Assembly: GCF_004664715.2 (NCBI RefSeq)
Contig: NC_051068.1
Coordinates: 11,834,298 to 11,898,297, forward strand
Source: Peromyscus leucopus
Taxonomy: Eukaryota; Chordata; Mammalia; Rodentia; Cricetidae
DNA: 64,000 nt
Direction of reading: 5' to 3'
The position numbers were made by a program, and so were the translations under genes. Under the pieces are notes generated by a model. It was given only the letters and a program-made list of their open reading frames with translations. It searched no databases and had not been told where the DNA came from. Shown piece by piece: positions 32,042 to 45,054 of the stretch. Numbering within the stretch: position 1 is the first letter of the stretch; every line of letters begins with the position of its first letter.

Positions 32042-32464
32042 AGATCACACATCTAGACACGATCTGGTAGTCAGACCCAAGGTGTTTCCACAGCTGTAGC
32101 TTCTGACCAGATGCAGTCGCTCTGCTGCAGGCTGTCATTCTCTGTTGGAGTCAATGAAAACACACAATGACTGAAGAGTGGTAAAGGGAATGTGCATCCT
32201 TAGTTCACAGCCTGTCCCAAGCCAGGGGTAAAGGCACTTCAGTGGTATTTGATGACAGCGTAGGCAACATCTTTCCAAGATGTCTTACTTTAATGTCTGG
32301 TTGAAGTCATAATGGCCATAAAAATGGACTGTTACTCCCTGTTTTTGCAACCACTTATCACCATGCCTGCACTCCAGCAGCGCAGACTCTGTATATCAGC
32401 CCAGTTAACTCTTTCTTTCATACGTTGCCTAGGTCATGGTGCCCTACAACAGCAACAAAAAAGA
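32042..32464. other. MIR-like start, then unique sequence
   Basis: 'gagatcacacatctagacac' and 'ctggtagtcagacccaaggt' look like the reversed MIR core that the L1 split. The rest is unassigned. Confidence 0.4.
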
Positions 32465-32740
32465 AACCAGTGTTTGTATGCATATATGTATTTGTATATG
32501 GGTTTATATGTATGTGTATCTGTGTATATGAATGTGTGTATACATATGAATGTCTGTGTGTATGTGTGTGTTTGCATGTATGTGAGCATGTATATATATA
32601 TAGATGTTTGTGTATACATATTTATGTATGCATATGAATGTATGCATATGTATACATATATGTGTGTATTGTTATATACATTTATGTATGTAAGTAAGTA
32701 TATATGAATATGTGTATGGAGGTGTATGAATGCGTGTAGT
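32465..32740. repeat. degenerate TATG/TGTATA-rich tract, about 275 bp
   Basis: Irregular TGTA, TATG and TGTG motifs with ATAT islands; few C. The overlapping long frames (up to 136 codons, Tyr/Cys/Val or Thr/His/Ile rich) come from the repeat. Confidence 0.9.
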
Positions 32741-35700
32741 TGTTTGGAGTTAGTAGCAGGCACTAATGTGCAGGAGACTGAAGGGCCCAGCATTCCTTTA
32801 GGATCTGTCAGAGGTTCATACATGTCAACTCCTAGCAGCCTCATTATTCTGTAAGTTTAGTTATCTATACTTAGCAGAAGATAATTATAGATCAAATAAG
32901 ATGATTTACTTTAACAGACATAGTAGCTCACCCAGCTACTCAGTAACGTACCCTTGTTTGGTCTTTCTGTGGCTCTAAGTTTCTGTGTGGGTTGTAACAC
33001 TGCCTCTCTCTAAGGGACGGTCTGCAAAATCAAAGCCTGGACAGGCCCTCAACATGTGACCAGAGATGGCAGCCTGAGGAAGTCTATTGATGCACCTGAT
33101 TCATCAGTGCAGCTGGTGGATGGAGGCTCAGCCAGCAGTCGGTGCCAAGGGGCCCGTCACAAGCCGCAGAGTGCTGGGATGAAAAGAACCTGGCCCCGTG
33201 AAACAGCACAAGGCCCAGTGGATACAGATGAAGTTCCATGTTGGCTGCCATGGTGCTCTGAAGACATCGTTCCAAGCTCTGTCCTTATGCATACTATATC
33301 CAGACACATCTCTCCACTCATACCAGAAACTCCTCAAATAGAGTTCTGTGTTTAAATAGCCACACTCTACCATTACAGGTTTTTAAATAGATACATTACG
33401 GAGGATGGATGGATAAATAGTAAATGAACTTTGATGGAATTGTGTGATAAAATCATAAGAGCCCAGATTAGAGAGATGAACAGGCAAGATAGCTTGATCA
33501 TGGATCCCAACAGAGTCCAAATGAGAGCTCAGAAGAGTCTTCTGAGCCTGAAGGGTGAGTCCTCAGGATTCACGGACACCAGAGCAGTAGAACAGAAAGG
33601 ATATCAAGGCATGGAGACAGCAAGGTCAACACCATGTGAGAAATGCCACCAAGGAAAACCCAATGCTGATGACCATAGACCAACTGGAAAAACATGTCTA
33701 GAGAAGTGAGAGAGACTATGAAGTGTACAGGAGCCTGCACATGGTCCTGTACTGTCGGAAGAAGACAGTCTGGAGAGTAGGGTAGTATCAGCTCACTTCA
33801 AGCAAATACCTTTTTCTTCAGTAATATTCTAGATCAGAACTAAGGTTGGAGAAGGCTTACTCCAGTGCTTTACTAGCAGCATGGATAAACCTATAAGAAC
33901 GGGAAGTTACTGAGGTTGTTCTTAGCAGATTACATTGGGGAGATTGTAATGTGGAGCCACTTAACCTTCAAGGTATTTCTAACCACCGACTTTGTCTGCT
34001 CTAGGCTTCAGGAGACTCCATTTTAAGGAATATACCATAATATTCTGGGGAAAAAGACTGCTAAATAATAAAAGGCTCTGAGGAGAGAGACCAAGAGTGA
34101 GAACAAGAGGGAGAACATCTAAGGGACACCCGGAGTCTCGTGTTTTCCTTTTGCTCTTAGTCAGATTCAACGTAGATTCATAGATTAGGCAATGCAAACT
34201 TCGGGAGGCCTCCTGCTCCTTCATTGAAGTGGGAAGTCACCTGTCGTCATGTGCCTCTTTTTCTGAAGGTCTAAGATCTAAAATACATGTGGCAATCTTG
34301 CATTCACTGAAATATGAACTCATTTTCTAATGATCACACTCATTACCCCCTTTGCTTCCATGAAATAGTATGTCATGCTAATTAATTAGCTGATCCCCCA
34401 TGACAAAAGTCAACCACTGCTTCTAACTACGGAGTTAAATTTAATCATCTAGGAATCACAGAGAGTCAGTAGCAGACCCAAAGAAGGAACTCAAAGCTTT
34501 GACAGTCCTGAGTGGATGATAAGGGTAAAAATAATGCTTTCTGAATGCCCCTCTTTTAGATGGTAAAGCTGGGTAGAGTTGCCAGCACCATCTAACCCAG
34601 ATGCTCACTGATTCCTTCATGAGTTAGCGAGCAAAAAAGGGCTCAGGTTCCATCCTCTTCCCCTACAGCCAGATACCTTCCCAATTGATATATTTATTGT
34701 ATTGAATGGCTGTTATCACAGATGGAAAGTAAATAAATAAAAACATGTATGTCTATATACTGAAAGGTCTGAAGTATAACTAGATATGATAAAACATCAT
34801 GTAGAAGCTCTAGGCTTTGTACTGTTAAAGGATGATGACCAAGGGCTGGTTTAACTGCTGCAACACAGAGAATTACTAACAATGAGAAGACCTTTAAATA
34901 CACGGAATTTTACATTCTTAAAACTCAGTAGCCACTATTCAGTGCAACTAATTTTGATTTTTAGTGTAGGCCAAAAAACTGTATGAGCTGTTACTAAATC
35001 CCCATGTAGCCTAGGTGGGTGTATGGCTCAAAGGATGCCAGAGATCCAGAGAATGAAGTTGTCACAAATGCCAGCGACCAAACTGGAATCCAGTGAGCAG
35101 AGCCCAAACTCCAGCTTTCTTTGCTTTATCACCTGAGAATAGGTGAGCAACACATAGCTGATACAGGAGGACTTCTGAGGTCGGAGGAGTAAGACGTTGC
35201 TTGTTTGTAGCAATTAGTGAAGTTAATTCTGGAGGTCCCTAGGTAGTATGCATGGCCCTGGGAGTCACTCTGGGGAGGGAGTATCTGTGTTTCTGAGGCG
35301 TTGTTGCGAGAACAGATTGGAACGTGTTTATTTTGCACCGGCTCATGGGAGATTGAAGCCTCCAACTTCTTCTGGTACTCTAAGTTCAGAGAGATAGTTC
35401 TATTAAACACCTTTGAGTTTCTTAAGACAGCAGTGGAAGCAGCCAAGCCAGCTGCCAGTGACCTGGGTGTGAGTCTAGGCATCTGCTCTACAGCCAGCAA
35501 ACTGTGGTGTGAGTCTGAGCATCTCTCTGAGGGGAGCCAGCTGTGCCTGCCTCTCCCTCTGCTGCTGCTGAGGAAAGCGGTTTCACTGCGCTCTGCCTCG
35601 GGTTACACAAAGGTCTTTACCCCATGATAAAGAATTCAAGGTATCTTAAAATAAATATGAATGATCCAAAGATGATGACATGAACCCTAACCCATGTTTT

Positions 35701-36799
35701 AAAACAGCCTGTGAAGACCAAGCCCACTCAGAGAAGTCATGCTGTAGCCCATCTTCCTCCAAATATGCAAAGCTCGCAACTAAGAATAAGACTTACTTAT
35801 CAGTATTTTCCATCTGACTGCATAATTATGTGAGTTGATTAGAAAGTCTCTTTTTAGCTCATTTCTATCTCCAGGGTAGATGTAGAATTAGGTGGCTGTA
35901 ATTTCAGAGGTTGGAGGAAGCCTGAGACTTTGAATTGGTGTTCATAAAATGAGAAGTATGTGCGAGTGTGTCCAAAATATGTCTAGTTGATGTGTGTAGT
36001 GTTAGTGTAAATTTTTATTCACTTGTTTCTGGTTTTCTGCTACAAATCTGGAGGTGTCTAACATATTTTTATACAATCTGAATTTTCTCTTCCCTCCTTC
36101 TCCATGCTTGTATTAGTGTATTTTCACATAAGTAAATTCTAACAGGCAATAACAATATCAACTTCCTAATATTCACTTTTATTCTTCACACAATAACTGA
36201 CTAGAACATTGGAAGATGATTCCTGAATCATACATTATGATCAATTCAATATAGAGACCTAAATCCTCAAGAAATGCAAATGTGCTATCTAGAAACATAT
36301 TTTGACTTGTAACTGGAAGATGAAACACAGTCCGAGAAAGCATTAACAATCCTAAGAATGTGGGGAATTCGACCCTATTTTATTTTCACTTGTGTCTTGT
36401 AGATTAAAATATAGTTTTAACTTGAAATAAACAAGTGCACCATCTTTTTTATTTCTCCTTCCCACTTCTTCAAAGATAAAAGAAAAACAAAATTATCTTC
36501 CAATTGCAGCTGCTTCCAAACCCAGCAAAAGGTAGCATGCACAAGTAAGGTCTCCACAAAGAGCGCCTTGAAGCCCACAGAATACTCCTCATTGGCCAGG
36601 CTGGGGCAGTGGTTCCAAGTAAAGAGAACAGCAAATGTCCAGGTCCATAGTTCCTGAGCATGGTCTCTGAATCCATCCTGTCAGGGGGATGTTTGAAATG
36701 TGATCCCTAGTAAGGCAGGTCCCCAGCAACAAAATGACTTAACAGGTACATAGGAGGGCTCCCCCAAACAAACAAAAGGTGTTTAACAGCAGTGAAGGA
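32741..36799. other. about 4 kb of mostly unique sequence, no gene seen
   Basis: No confident transposon. Candidate frames at 33056-33355 (+), 33431-33709 (+) and 35129-35500 (-, 123 codons) lack any recognisable domain. It is one of the longest repeat-poor stretches of the window and could hold regulatory DNA. Confidence 0.45.
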
Positions 36800-37160
36800 G
36801 AGAAGAGAATCGACCCGGTGACGTGAGGTGAGGCAGGGAAGGGCTTGTGGAGAACCTGATGTTTTGTTTGAGCTGGGTCGTCAAGCTGACAAACACAAGA
36901 GAGGAATCTATGCAGAAGGATTGAGATAAGCTAAGTGCACAGATGTCTGAGTGCACCAAAGACTGGAGTAATGTTTAAAAAGAGAACAGCACAGCTGGGA
37001 AGTTGGAACACAAGGTAACAGTCAGGATTGGTGGAAAGTCAGGCTAGAGAAGTTGATGCGGAAGCTGAGCATCCCAAGTCAGAGTTTGAAGTTTAATTGG
37101 AGAGCTGCGATAGCATCATCAGAAGTGGGGTGGTTCCGTTTCATTTCAGATATGTTGTTG
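36800..37160 (-). mobile_element. L2 LINE fragment
   Basis: 'ggcagggaagggcttgtgga', 'gatgttttgtttgagctggg', 'gcacagctgggaagttggaa' resemble the antisense L2 text ('...gaggtgacatttgagc...'). Diverged. Confidence 0.45.
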
Positions 37161-38809
37161 GAGTATTATACAGATCCAGAAGGGATGTGTATCTTGAGAA
37201 GTTTCACAAAGTGAACACACCCACGTAGGTCAGTACACACAATAGTCACTGGTGGCTCTGCAAGGACTGCTGCTCATGGACCTGTCCTGCCATCCACACC
37301 CACAGCAAGCTAATCTATTGACTGCTGATGCTATGTGCAATGAGAGGAAGCAGGGGTCTTGAGAGCAACTGAGACGCTCCAAGTGGCCTTTACCTCAGGA
37401 GTTAGGCTGCTTAAAGCTCATGGTCTTGCAAAACTTTTGAGTCAGTGGCTTCAGGCTCTTGTCTCGAAAATTTTAAAGATGAAATTTGTAAGCCACAGAA
37501 CAATGAGTTTTAGAAGACACTTTATTATAAGGAGCTAGTAAGGGGGGGCAGGAAGTATAACCTTTGTACAGCGGGAGCCAGTGCCTGGAAATGGGGTACC
37601 ATCAAGCTGCTAGTTTGGTGGCTTTGCATTGCACTAAAGGAAGAAACTGGATAGCTGGGAAGCAGCCAGGCCAGTTGGATCATCCTCCAGGTGCCCAGGT
37701 GCCTCCTTTCAGTTTCTATAACATCCTCACATACAGCTTCCAGGCAAGGATAAGAGAACAAGAAATCAGGAGTCAGAGCTCTCTTCAGACAGAACTGCCA
37801 ACAGGATGAAGGGCATTTCCAGAACTGTTACTTTGAGGGTCCCTGCCCTAGAACCACTGGACTGGTTTCCCCCTCCTGTTCACAACACTAGTGATTTCTT
37901 TTGTCTGCTTTTCAGTCAGAGGAATAGAGTGATGTGATGCGTCTGCTCTTGTTTGGCTTCTCAATGTTGTGTTTGTAGGTTTCATCCACACTGAGGTAGA
38001 GCTGAGTTGATTCACTCTCGTCGTAGTTTGCCACCCTATTGTATGGCTATGCACACTTCATCAATTTCATCTTGAGATAGGCAAGGGAATTATTTCTGAA
38101 TTTGAGCTGTTCACAAAGAATCACACAGCATGGGGCTATAGACATTGCTTGCCATGTTTTAGGCTGAGTGTTCTCACTCTGGACTCCAATCTGGTAATCT
38201 GATCTCTCTGTCTCTCTCCCTGTCCCCCCTGTCTCCAAGTCTGTCTGTCTCTGTCTGTTTCTCTTTCCCTCTTGACACTCTGATACTTTCTATGTTAAGC
38301 CCTTCATCTGAGTCAACCAGTGCACACTACACTCTTGAACCTCAGAACTGTGAACTGAATCTGTTTAAGAAGCTGCCCAACCTGAAGTGTTTTGTGAAGT
38401 AAAGAAAACTGGATGAGTGAAGATGAGCAGGCGTGCAGTGTCTAGATGAGCTATGAGCAAATAATGCTGAGGCCATTGCATACACACATTTTGCTGACAT
38501 ATGAACTGCTTGGTCTCTATTGGCCAGGCATGCATGTGCTAAATCAGAGTACTTGATGTTGGGTGTTAGCACACAGATGGTCCTTCACTCCTGACAGGAT
38601 TGCATCCCATAAACTCTGGAGAAGTTGGAAATATCAGAGGTTAAAAATGTGTTTCCTACACCTCTCCTGCTAAACATCACAACTGAGTAGCCCTGTACAC
38701 TACAGACACTGTGGTGGAGAGAGTGCTGGTGATTTATCTTTTTATCTTCTCATGGTCAACTGCCTAGCATGAAAGACAATTTTGTATGAGTCCAAAAAAG
38801 ATCATTTAG
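37161..38809. other. unique sequence with a pyrimidine-rich patch
   Basis: No repeat family recognised. A TCTC/TCTG-rich patch lies at about 38199-38272. Frames below 82 codons only. Confidence 0.45.
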
Positions 38810-39201
38810 TGGGGGACCCAAAACAGCTTGACCACACAGCTGCCATGACAGGCTTAGAGGCCCAGACACAGCTTCTGGCAGCCAACACCTGGACTCAGGA
38901 AAAGCCATAAGCTGACCCTACCCAGGGAGGCCTGCATCTAAGAGGAAACACCTGACATTCCAAACATTCTTTATACCCCTAGACAAATGGCAGCCAATCA
39001 GGATCCTGAACCCTGGAAATCCCCTCACCCCAACCTCTGCTATGATAAAACCCCATCCTGCCTGGGCTGGGGCTCTCTGTTCTCACTGCTGCATCAGACA
39101 GAGTCTAAGCTCTGAGCTTGAAAATAAAGGCTCTTTGCTTTTACATACAGGATTCTGTCTCCGTGGTGGACTTTTGGGGTCCTCACCATCTGGGGATAAC
39201 A
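38810..39201 (+). mobile_element. LTR with TATA-like and poly(A) signals
   Basis: Begins 'tgggggacccaaaacagctt' and ends 'ccatctggggataaca'. Inside are 'tatgataaaacccc' (TATA-like, 39041-39050), a C-rich stretch, 'ctctctgttctcactgctgc', and AATAAA at 39123-39128. This is the U3-R-U5 layout of a rodent ERV LTR; I recall similar class I or II LTRs but do not assign a family. No internal retroviral sequence follows. Flanks show no clear duplication. Confidence 0.75.
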
Positions 39202-40520
39202 ATCAAAATTCAAAAGATGATTTATATTGAATATGTATTGCTTTATCACCACCAAAATAAAAAAAATAAAATAAAAAGCTAAGTGACCTTTCCATGACTG
39301 TCTGATTTAGCGTTTTCCTATGATGCACCACAGTTCATGATCTCACAATCAGCAATCTCTGATGTTCTGATTCTCCCACATCCTTACCATCTCTCTTGTC
39401 ATATTTCCCCTATAATCTTAGTGGATGGGAGCCTTCTGCCGTGTATCTTGAAGAGGATGGCCCTGGAGAGAGCCCATAGTTAGGTTGTCAGGGGAACCAT
39501 GGAGATAATCCCAGGATGACTTAGGCCAGGTGCAGGTCCAGAGTGGGGCCAGGAAGGGCAAAGTCTTCTCAACCTCCCTCTGTCTGTTGCTTGCCAATAC
39601 CCAGTGAATTAAGGGATGTAAAATGCCACTGGAAACTGTGATGAAGTATTCCTCATTTCCTCATGCATATTCGCACCTCTCCTTTCAATGATAAGATCAT
39701 TTCCATTTATATAGGCTCCTTAATCCTAAAGCCCTTTGCAAATGAAGCCAAGAAGATGTAGCCCTGTGGTGTCATTCAGCAGAAGAGAGAAAATAAAAAA
39801 TCCCAGGTGTGCTTGCCCAACCCCAACCCCCAACCCCGCTGCCCATCCCACCCCCATTCTGGAGCAAACCTGAGAAGTCTGTCTGTTCCTGAGCTCCATA
39901 AAAGCCAGCCTCCTCTGGGTCCCTGGCACTGGATGACAACATGACAGAGCTGTGAGGACACCTGCACCTGCTCCGATCTGGAGCCCCCTTCAATGGGACA
40001 GCCAGGTGAGGACAAGGGGCTACCAGATGGGTGGGCATCCAGCCAAGGCACCAGCAGACAAGAGAGGCACTTGGGTTTCTTCTGACTGGCTTGATTAATG
40101 ATGATCGCTTGCTGTAGGAACAAGAAGGTTTCTGTTTGTGCATTTTAACCTTTAATCCCAGGTGTTTAAGACAGTCTTCAGAAAGTTGACAGGCCTTACA
40201 ATTTAATTGATCATTTCTGAGAGGCAGAGTTCATGGGGTATCAGGAAACTAGTACCCCTGGTTGGTGACAGACTGCAGCTCCTGGGACTCCATTTGACAC
40301 GCCTTTCCCCCAAACCTCCCTTGCGGGGCACAGTGCTCTTACCACACACCAGCAGCCGTGTTCTCTGGAGACACTTTACTGGAGCACCTGAACATCACAC
40401 AGGCACAGTTCCTGTAGAAGGTTGGGACGATGAAGAAATTGGCGGAGGAGCTCTGTCACTGGGTCTTCTTAGAGAAACAAATGTTGCTCTCTCTGTCGCC
40501 AAGTAAATGTACATTCCTAG
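39202..40520. other. mostly unique sequence with a C-rich quadruplex motif
   Basis: No repeat family recognised. A C-rich segment at 39816-39855 is listed separately. The 99-codon frame at 40207-40506 has no recognisable features. Confidence 0.45.
39816..39855 (-). other. G-quadruplex motif on the minus strand
   Basis: Seven C-runs of three to five bases, separated by one to four bases, occur in 40 bp (ccc-aa-cccc-aa-ccccc-aa-cccc-gctg-ccc-at-ccc-a-ccccc). The minus strand therefore meets the usual G-quadruplex pattern, and the plus strand an i-motif pattern. Confidence 0.85.
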
Positions 40521-40529
40521 CACTGCCCC

Positions 40530-41240
40530 ACCCCCCTCATTACCATCCTTTTAAAATTGTATTTCCTGGTGCACTACGTCTGTGCAGCCTCCTTTCTGGT
40601 CCCTAACTGACTGGGACTCTGAATTAGCACCCTTAATATCCTAAGCAAAACGATCTTTTCCTCAAACCCAGCCCTTATCCTTGGGGTAGCCTTTTCTATC
40701 TCTGCTAATGGCAGGACTAACATCACCAGTGGCTGATCCAGACTGACCCTTGATCTTTATTTCATGCCTATGTTCCCTTCCACTCAACGTGCTCTGTCAG
40801 AGTCTCGTCAGTTCTAACGCCCAAAGACCCTGCATGTAACACTCCTGCTTCTTCCCCTGGCTCCGCCCTCTTCCTAGATCCTTCCAAGACTCCAGGCTGA
40901 ACCAGATGCTCCATACTTGATGCTCCATTCAAGTATTCTGTACACACACACACCCCAACACACACTTATTTAGCATAAGTTTATATCTGTATACCTTTTT
41001 TATTTGTATATGTATATATGACATCATATGTATAGGTATGAAATACACATATGTATATGTATATATATATCAAGCACTTATCTTAAAATATTCAGATTTT
41101 AAATAGCCAATATTCTCCAGTGTCTGAAAAATGAAATGCAAACACTCTCAATGGCCATTCAAGCCCTTCAGAACAGGCAAACTGACCTGTCTTTCTCACA
41201 TCTTTCCATTCCTCCTCCTCCACTTTTGCTGTCCAGCTTA
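40530..41240 (+). mobile_element. L2 LINE fragments, interrupted
   Basis: 'ctcttcctagatccttccaa' and 'aatggccattcaagcccttc', 'agaacaggcaaactgacctg' match the sense-strand L2 3' region. A young TA/TG-rich insert (about 40985-41075) splits it. Confidence 0.45.
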
Positions 41241-41389
41241 GTGGATTTTAAGCTGCAATTTAGATCCACATGTTTCAGGGAAGTTCTTTGGAGACTATCT
41301 CGGGTAATAAGGAGGCAGGAAGGGATTCCACATGGTAGCCCTCTAAGGTCATTTACCGTGCGTTTCTATTCATTTGACCCATACTTAAT

Positions 41390-41550
41390 GCACAAAATAC
41401 ACATTACATTTTATTATTTGTTTGCTTGTTTGTTTTTAAACCCCAGATTTCACTATGTAGTCTAGACAGGACTCAATATTGTGATTCTCCTGCCTCAGAG
41501 TTCTGAATTATGGGATTGTAAGTGTGCATCATCATACTTGGCTACATTTT
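41390..41550 (-). mobile_element. old B1 SINE
   Basis: 'ttgtttgcttgtttgttttt', 'gatttcactatgtagtctag', 'gattctcctgcctcagagtt' and 'gtgtgcatcatcatacttgg' give a reversed B1. Confidence 0.75.
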
Positions 41551-42161
41551 AGTATTACGTACATAATTTCCACTTAAAAAATACAGGGAGTTTAAGCCCA
41601 CTGCTTAAACAAATAAAACAAAACAGAAGAGCCAAACTTGTCTGAGCTTTGAACATGGAATGCCAGGACCCTCGTGGTCTTCCATGGCCTGAGCTGCCTT
41701 TTCATGCCAGGCAGCCATTTCTGTCTCCCTTGCCTAGCACCATTTCCAAACCCGTCTTCAATGAGCTCCCTCACAAACACGCTTTCAGCTTCCGTTTCCC
41801 TCTCTCAGCTCTCATGTCCCCCTCTGAAGAAGAGCAGGGTAGCTGCCTGTGCTAGCAAGCCTCTGGCTGACAGGCTTCTCCTGAGATGCCCAGGTGTCTG
41901 AGAGGCAGGCAGGCAGCAGACACCCCAACAGAGCAACCAAGAAAGGCTCATCTCAGACACCCCACTTCCCACTCAGCTGCTCTGCCTCTTTAGAGAAAAA
42001 TTCTTGGGTTTCAACCAAGGAACAAATACTATCCTGGAAAGACTTACTTGTGTGCCCAGTGAGGGGACAGAGTTCAACTCAAATGACCTGATTTCTGTCC
42101 CTTGGCACACTTCAGATTCCTGTACCCATTTCTGGAACAGGGTCCAGCCCTTGAAAGTGAG
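41551..42161. other. unique sequence, no gene seen
   Basis: Overlapping short frames at 41649-41901 (+) and 41973-42221 (-) show no domain. Confidence 0.4.
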
Positions 42162-42184
42162 TTTTTTTTTTTTTTTTTTTTTTT
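42162..42184. repeat. poly(T) tract
   Basis: Twenty-three consecutive T, with no SINE body recognised. Confidence 0.95.
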
Positions 42185-42360
42185 CATTAACTCTCCCATG
42201 CTCAAATTCTGCCCACAACACATGTGCATTTATTTAACCATCTTTCCCATCTACATTAGATCTTCCAGAAATCAGTTCAACTGCTAGTTCACTCAAACTC
42301 CTTCCTTTCTCTCGGGATTTTAAAATGCCATGTTAGAGAAGAAAATTCTCCTTCTGGCAG

Positions 42361-42552
42361 CGAGACTAAAATCTCTGGCCTGCGTTAGGCAGGGTCAATC
42401 ACTTGGTCAAGGGACTGTTCCAGGAAAGCAGGTCCACTTGAATCGTGCTTATGAGCTAGCTGGAAGAATTAGTCCTCTAATGAGACGCTCTACTTCGCTT
42501 CCCGGAACCCCCAGCCCGAGTACAGCCGCTTAGCAAGCCGCAGGGCAGCTCT
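42361..42552 (+). other. candidate exon with CpG cluster, plus strand
   Basis: 'ttctccttctggcag' ends at 42360 (acceptor-like) and a strong donor 'ctctGTAAGTctt' begins at 42553. The 192 bases between hold nine CpG, six of them from 42486 to 42540, although the flanks are CpG-poor. A frame open from ATG at 42330 closes at 42531-42533, inside the segment, so a coding exon in that frame would not read through. It could be a noncoding or first exon. No known gene is recognised. Confidence 0.28.
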
Positions 42553-44770
42553 GTAAGTCTTCCCACTTTCCTGAATCACTAAGAAAAGCGTAGCTTCTCT
42601 TCTCTTCTATCTCTTCTCTAAGCATGTTTTCCTTAACACTCGGGCTTCCTCAACATTCTGGCCTCCCTTACTTTTTCTCTGAAGGCTCCTTCCCTGCCAT
42701 ATGGCTGCTTGTCTGCCATGTGTCTGACTCTGTGCCAGCATCAATGGCTTAGCTATTTCTGTTTCTCTCTGCCATTCTCCTTCTCCAGGCAGCTGTTGAG
42801 ATTTACAGCTTGCCTGCTCTGGCTTTTTTTTTTCTTTTAACCTCTAACAATATAGTGTTTGAGTTCATCCTAAGCACTCCAAGAGGAGACCCTGATTTCC
42901 CCTGCATCACAAGTTCTCCCAGTTTGAAGAATTCATTTCTTTGGAATAAATTCAAAGATAGCAGACATTGTTTTGGATTGGAGAAGATATATGAGATCCA
43001 AGTAGGCCAAGAATTAAAAGTGTCCAAGATAAAAAAGGATTAGGCAGTGTCATACCTTGATTTTGAAGTGTCCCAAGCATGTTTACCCTTACAATACATG
43101 TTGTTATTCTCTGGTTGTTATTGCTGCCTTTTGAGGTTGTGACACCTTCAGGAGATGGGATCTGGGTGACAAAAGTAGGTGACTAGAAGTGGGCTATTGC
43201 AGCTTCAGTCCCTGGTTCCAGCCTTGTTTGCTGTCTCCTGGCTCACCGTGACAGTCTGAGAGGAAATAAATTCAATCTGAAGAGTGGTACAGAATTGAAG
43301 CTAGAGCTAGTAAAAAACTCAAATCCAGCGGTGGAGAAGACAATGCAACAAACAGGAAAAGGGAGGTCTGGGCCAGTGGAGACACAGGCAGCCGGCTCTG
43401 GTCTTTCTGGTGGCTCTTCTCAGATACGAAAGGCCAGAATCTTTACCTATGGTCTGATCTACAGTCTGGTGTGGAGGGAAGCCCTGTGATTCCCAAGCTG
43501 CTGAAATGAACAGTCCTTCACTGACAGACAGCTCATGATGTCATAGACCTGACATCCTTCTGAATATTGAGCTCACACTTCAGGACCCTTGACATAACCA
43601 TGCCATCAAGAAAGCAAACACAGCATCAACACACAACCTGACATTTGTCCCTGCTCCCAAATCAATGTGACAGCTTTTACTATGAGATCAATGGAAGTCA
43701 AGCCCGGAAAGAAATGGTCCTCGTTCGGTAGGCATGCACTGATCAATTAAGAGACCTATTACAGAGCAGTCAGTTCAGAGAAGGGTAGCTGAATGTGTCT
43801 GTATGTGTAGTGTATGTGCTCAAATGAAAGAGAAAAAAATGCCAATAAAATAACCAGCCATTTGGTTACCATGGCTACTCAAAAATACACTCACATGCAC
43901 TTGCTCTATGACGTCTAATGGCCCGTGGTATTAAAAACAATTGAGGAGAGCAAAGATTGATTTTCATCGTGACTCGTAGGAAAGATAATGAGAACAACAA
44001 AGCCTGGGGAACGTGAGTGCTGAGTGTGTATGTGTGCACTTCTCCCACGTGGGGAGAAATACAAACAGACTCAGAAATGAATCACTATCCCTGGACCCAC
44101 ACAGCTGCAGCCTTGAGGCCTAACTCCATTTCTGTAGAACCGAAGTAGTTCAGCCATGCACAGAAATTAAAGCATCAGGAGCGGGGAGGGGGCGATGGAC
44201 AAAATACGAGCTGAAACCTGAAACGTCAGTGGGCTCCATTGTCACCTGCTTTATGTGCCTATGAGGCAGGACAACCTGGGTAATGAGAGGTCACAGCAGC
44301 TAAACCTGGAGCACTGATGAGTGTAACTAGTGAGAATCAGTGATCTCCGTAAAGTACAATAGTGATGAAAATAGCCCATTGGGAACAGCTGATGTCTGTA
44401 AGGCAGGAATGAGGAAAAGTTTCTCTATCCCCCTAAACATGCAGTGTTTCAACAAATAATGCCTTTTTAAATCGACTGAGAAATTTCTCCTGCAAATGCA
44501 TGCTCCTGATGATTCTCCCTCCTAGACTCCAGTCTTCTAACTTTCTCCTGGGTGAGTAAATCAGTCAGTGTTGTCTGTCTGTGCCCTTCTGAGAAGTATC
44601 TCTAGGTGTGGCAGCAGCAAGTATGGCCACATGGAAAGCTGAGACCAAGCCCGGAGGAAGAAGGCTTCTAGGGAGAAAAGAGCGCACAGGGAGGGTCAGG
44701 CACTAGCTGGGGCCCTCAAACCTTGCACCATAGTGAAACCAAAGTCAAGGGGAGGCAGCTCCCTGCTTCT
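42553..44770. other. about 2.2 kb of unique sequence, no gene seen
   Basis: No repeat family recognised. Frames below 80 codons. The 'gccaataaaataaccagcca' area (43840-43860) contains AATAAA but no evidence of a transcript end. Confidence 0.45.
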
Positions 44771-44779
44771 ATAATGAAG

Positions 44780-44915
44780 CTATCTTGTGCATGTGCTTGT
44801 GTGTCCTGTCTCTGCCTCTCGAGCGCTCAGATTATCACAGGCATGCATCACCATGCCTAACTTGTGTGGTGCGAGGACTGAACTGGGTTTCATGCAGGCC
44901 AGTGAGGATTTGATG
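44780..44915 (-). mobile_element. B4-like SINE fragment
   Basis: 'ctgtctctgcctctcgagcg', 'cacaggcatgcatcaccatg' (B1 half) then 'gaggactgaactgggtttca' and 'tgcaggccagtgagg' (ID-like half). Confidence 0.55.
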
Positions 44916-45054
44916 AAGTAAGGAGGCCCATCCCTGTTGACAGTCCCCTTGTCATCTGAAGCAGGGGCTCGCTGGCCTGAGAAGCACTGCTTAAGGAGCC
45001 ACCCGTCTCTGCGTCCCCAACACCGTGTCTACAGGAAGGCACCGTCGTGTTTGG

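Noticed and set aside
32312..32844. Overlapping frames of 131-136 codons rich in Tyr, Cys, Thr and His
   Set aside because: Produced by the TATG/TGTATA low-complexity tract.
35129..35500. 123-codon minus-strand open frame
   Set aside because: No domain, no homology I recognise, no splice context, and length within chance for a 64-kb window.
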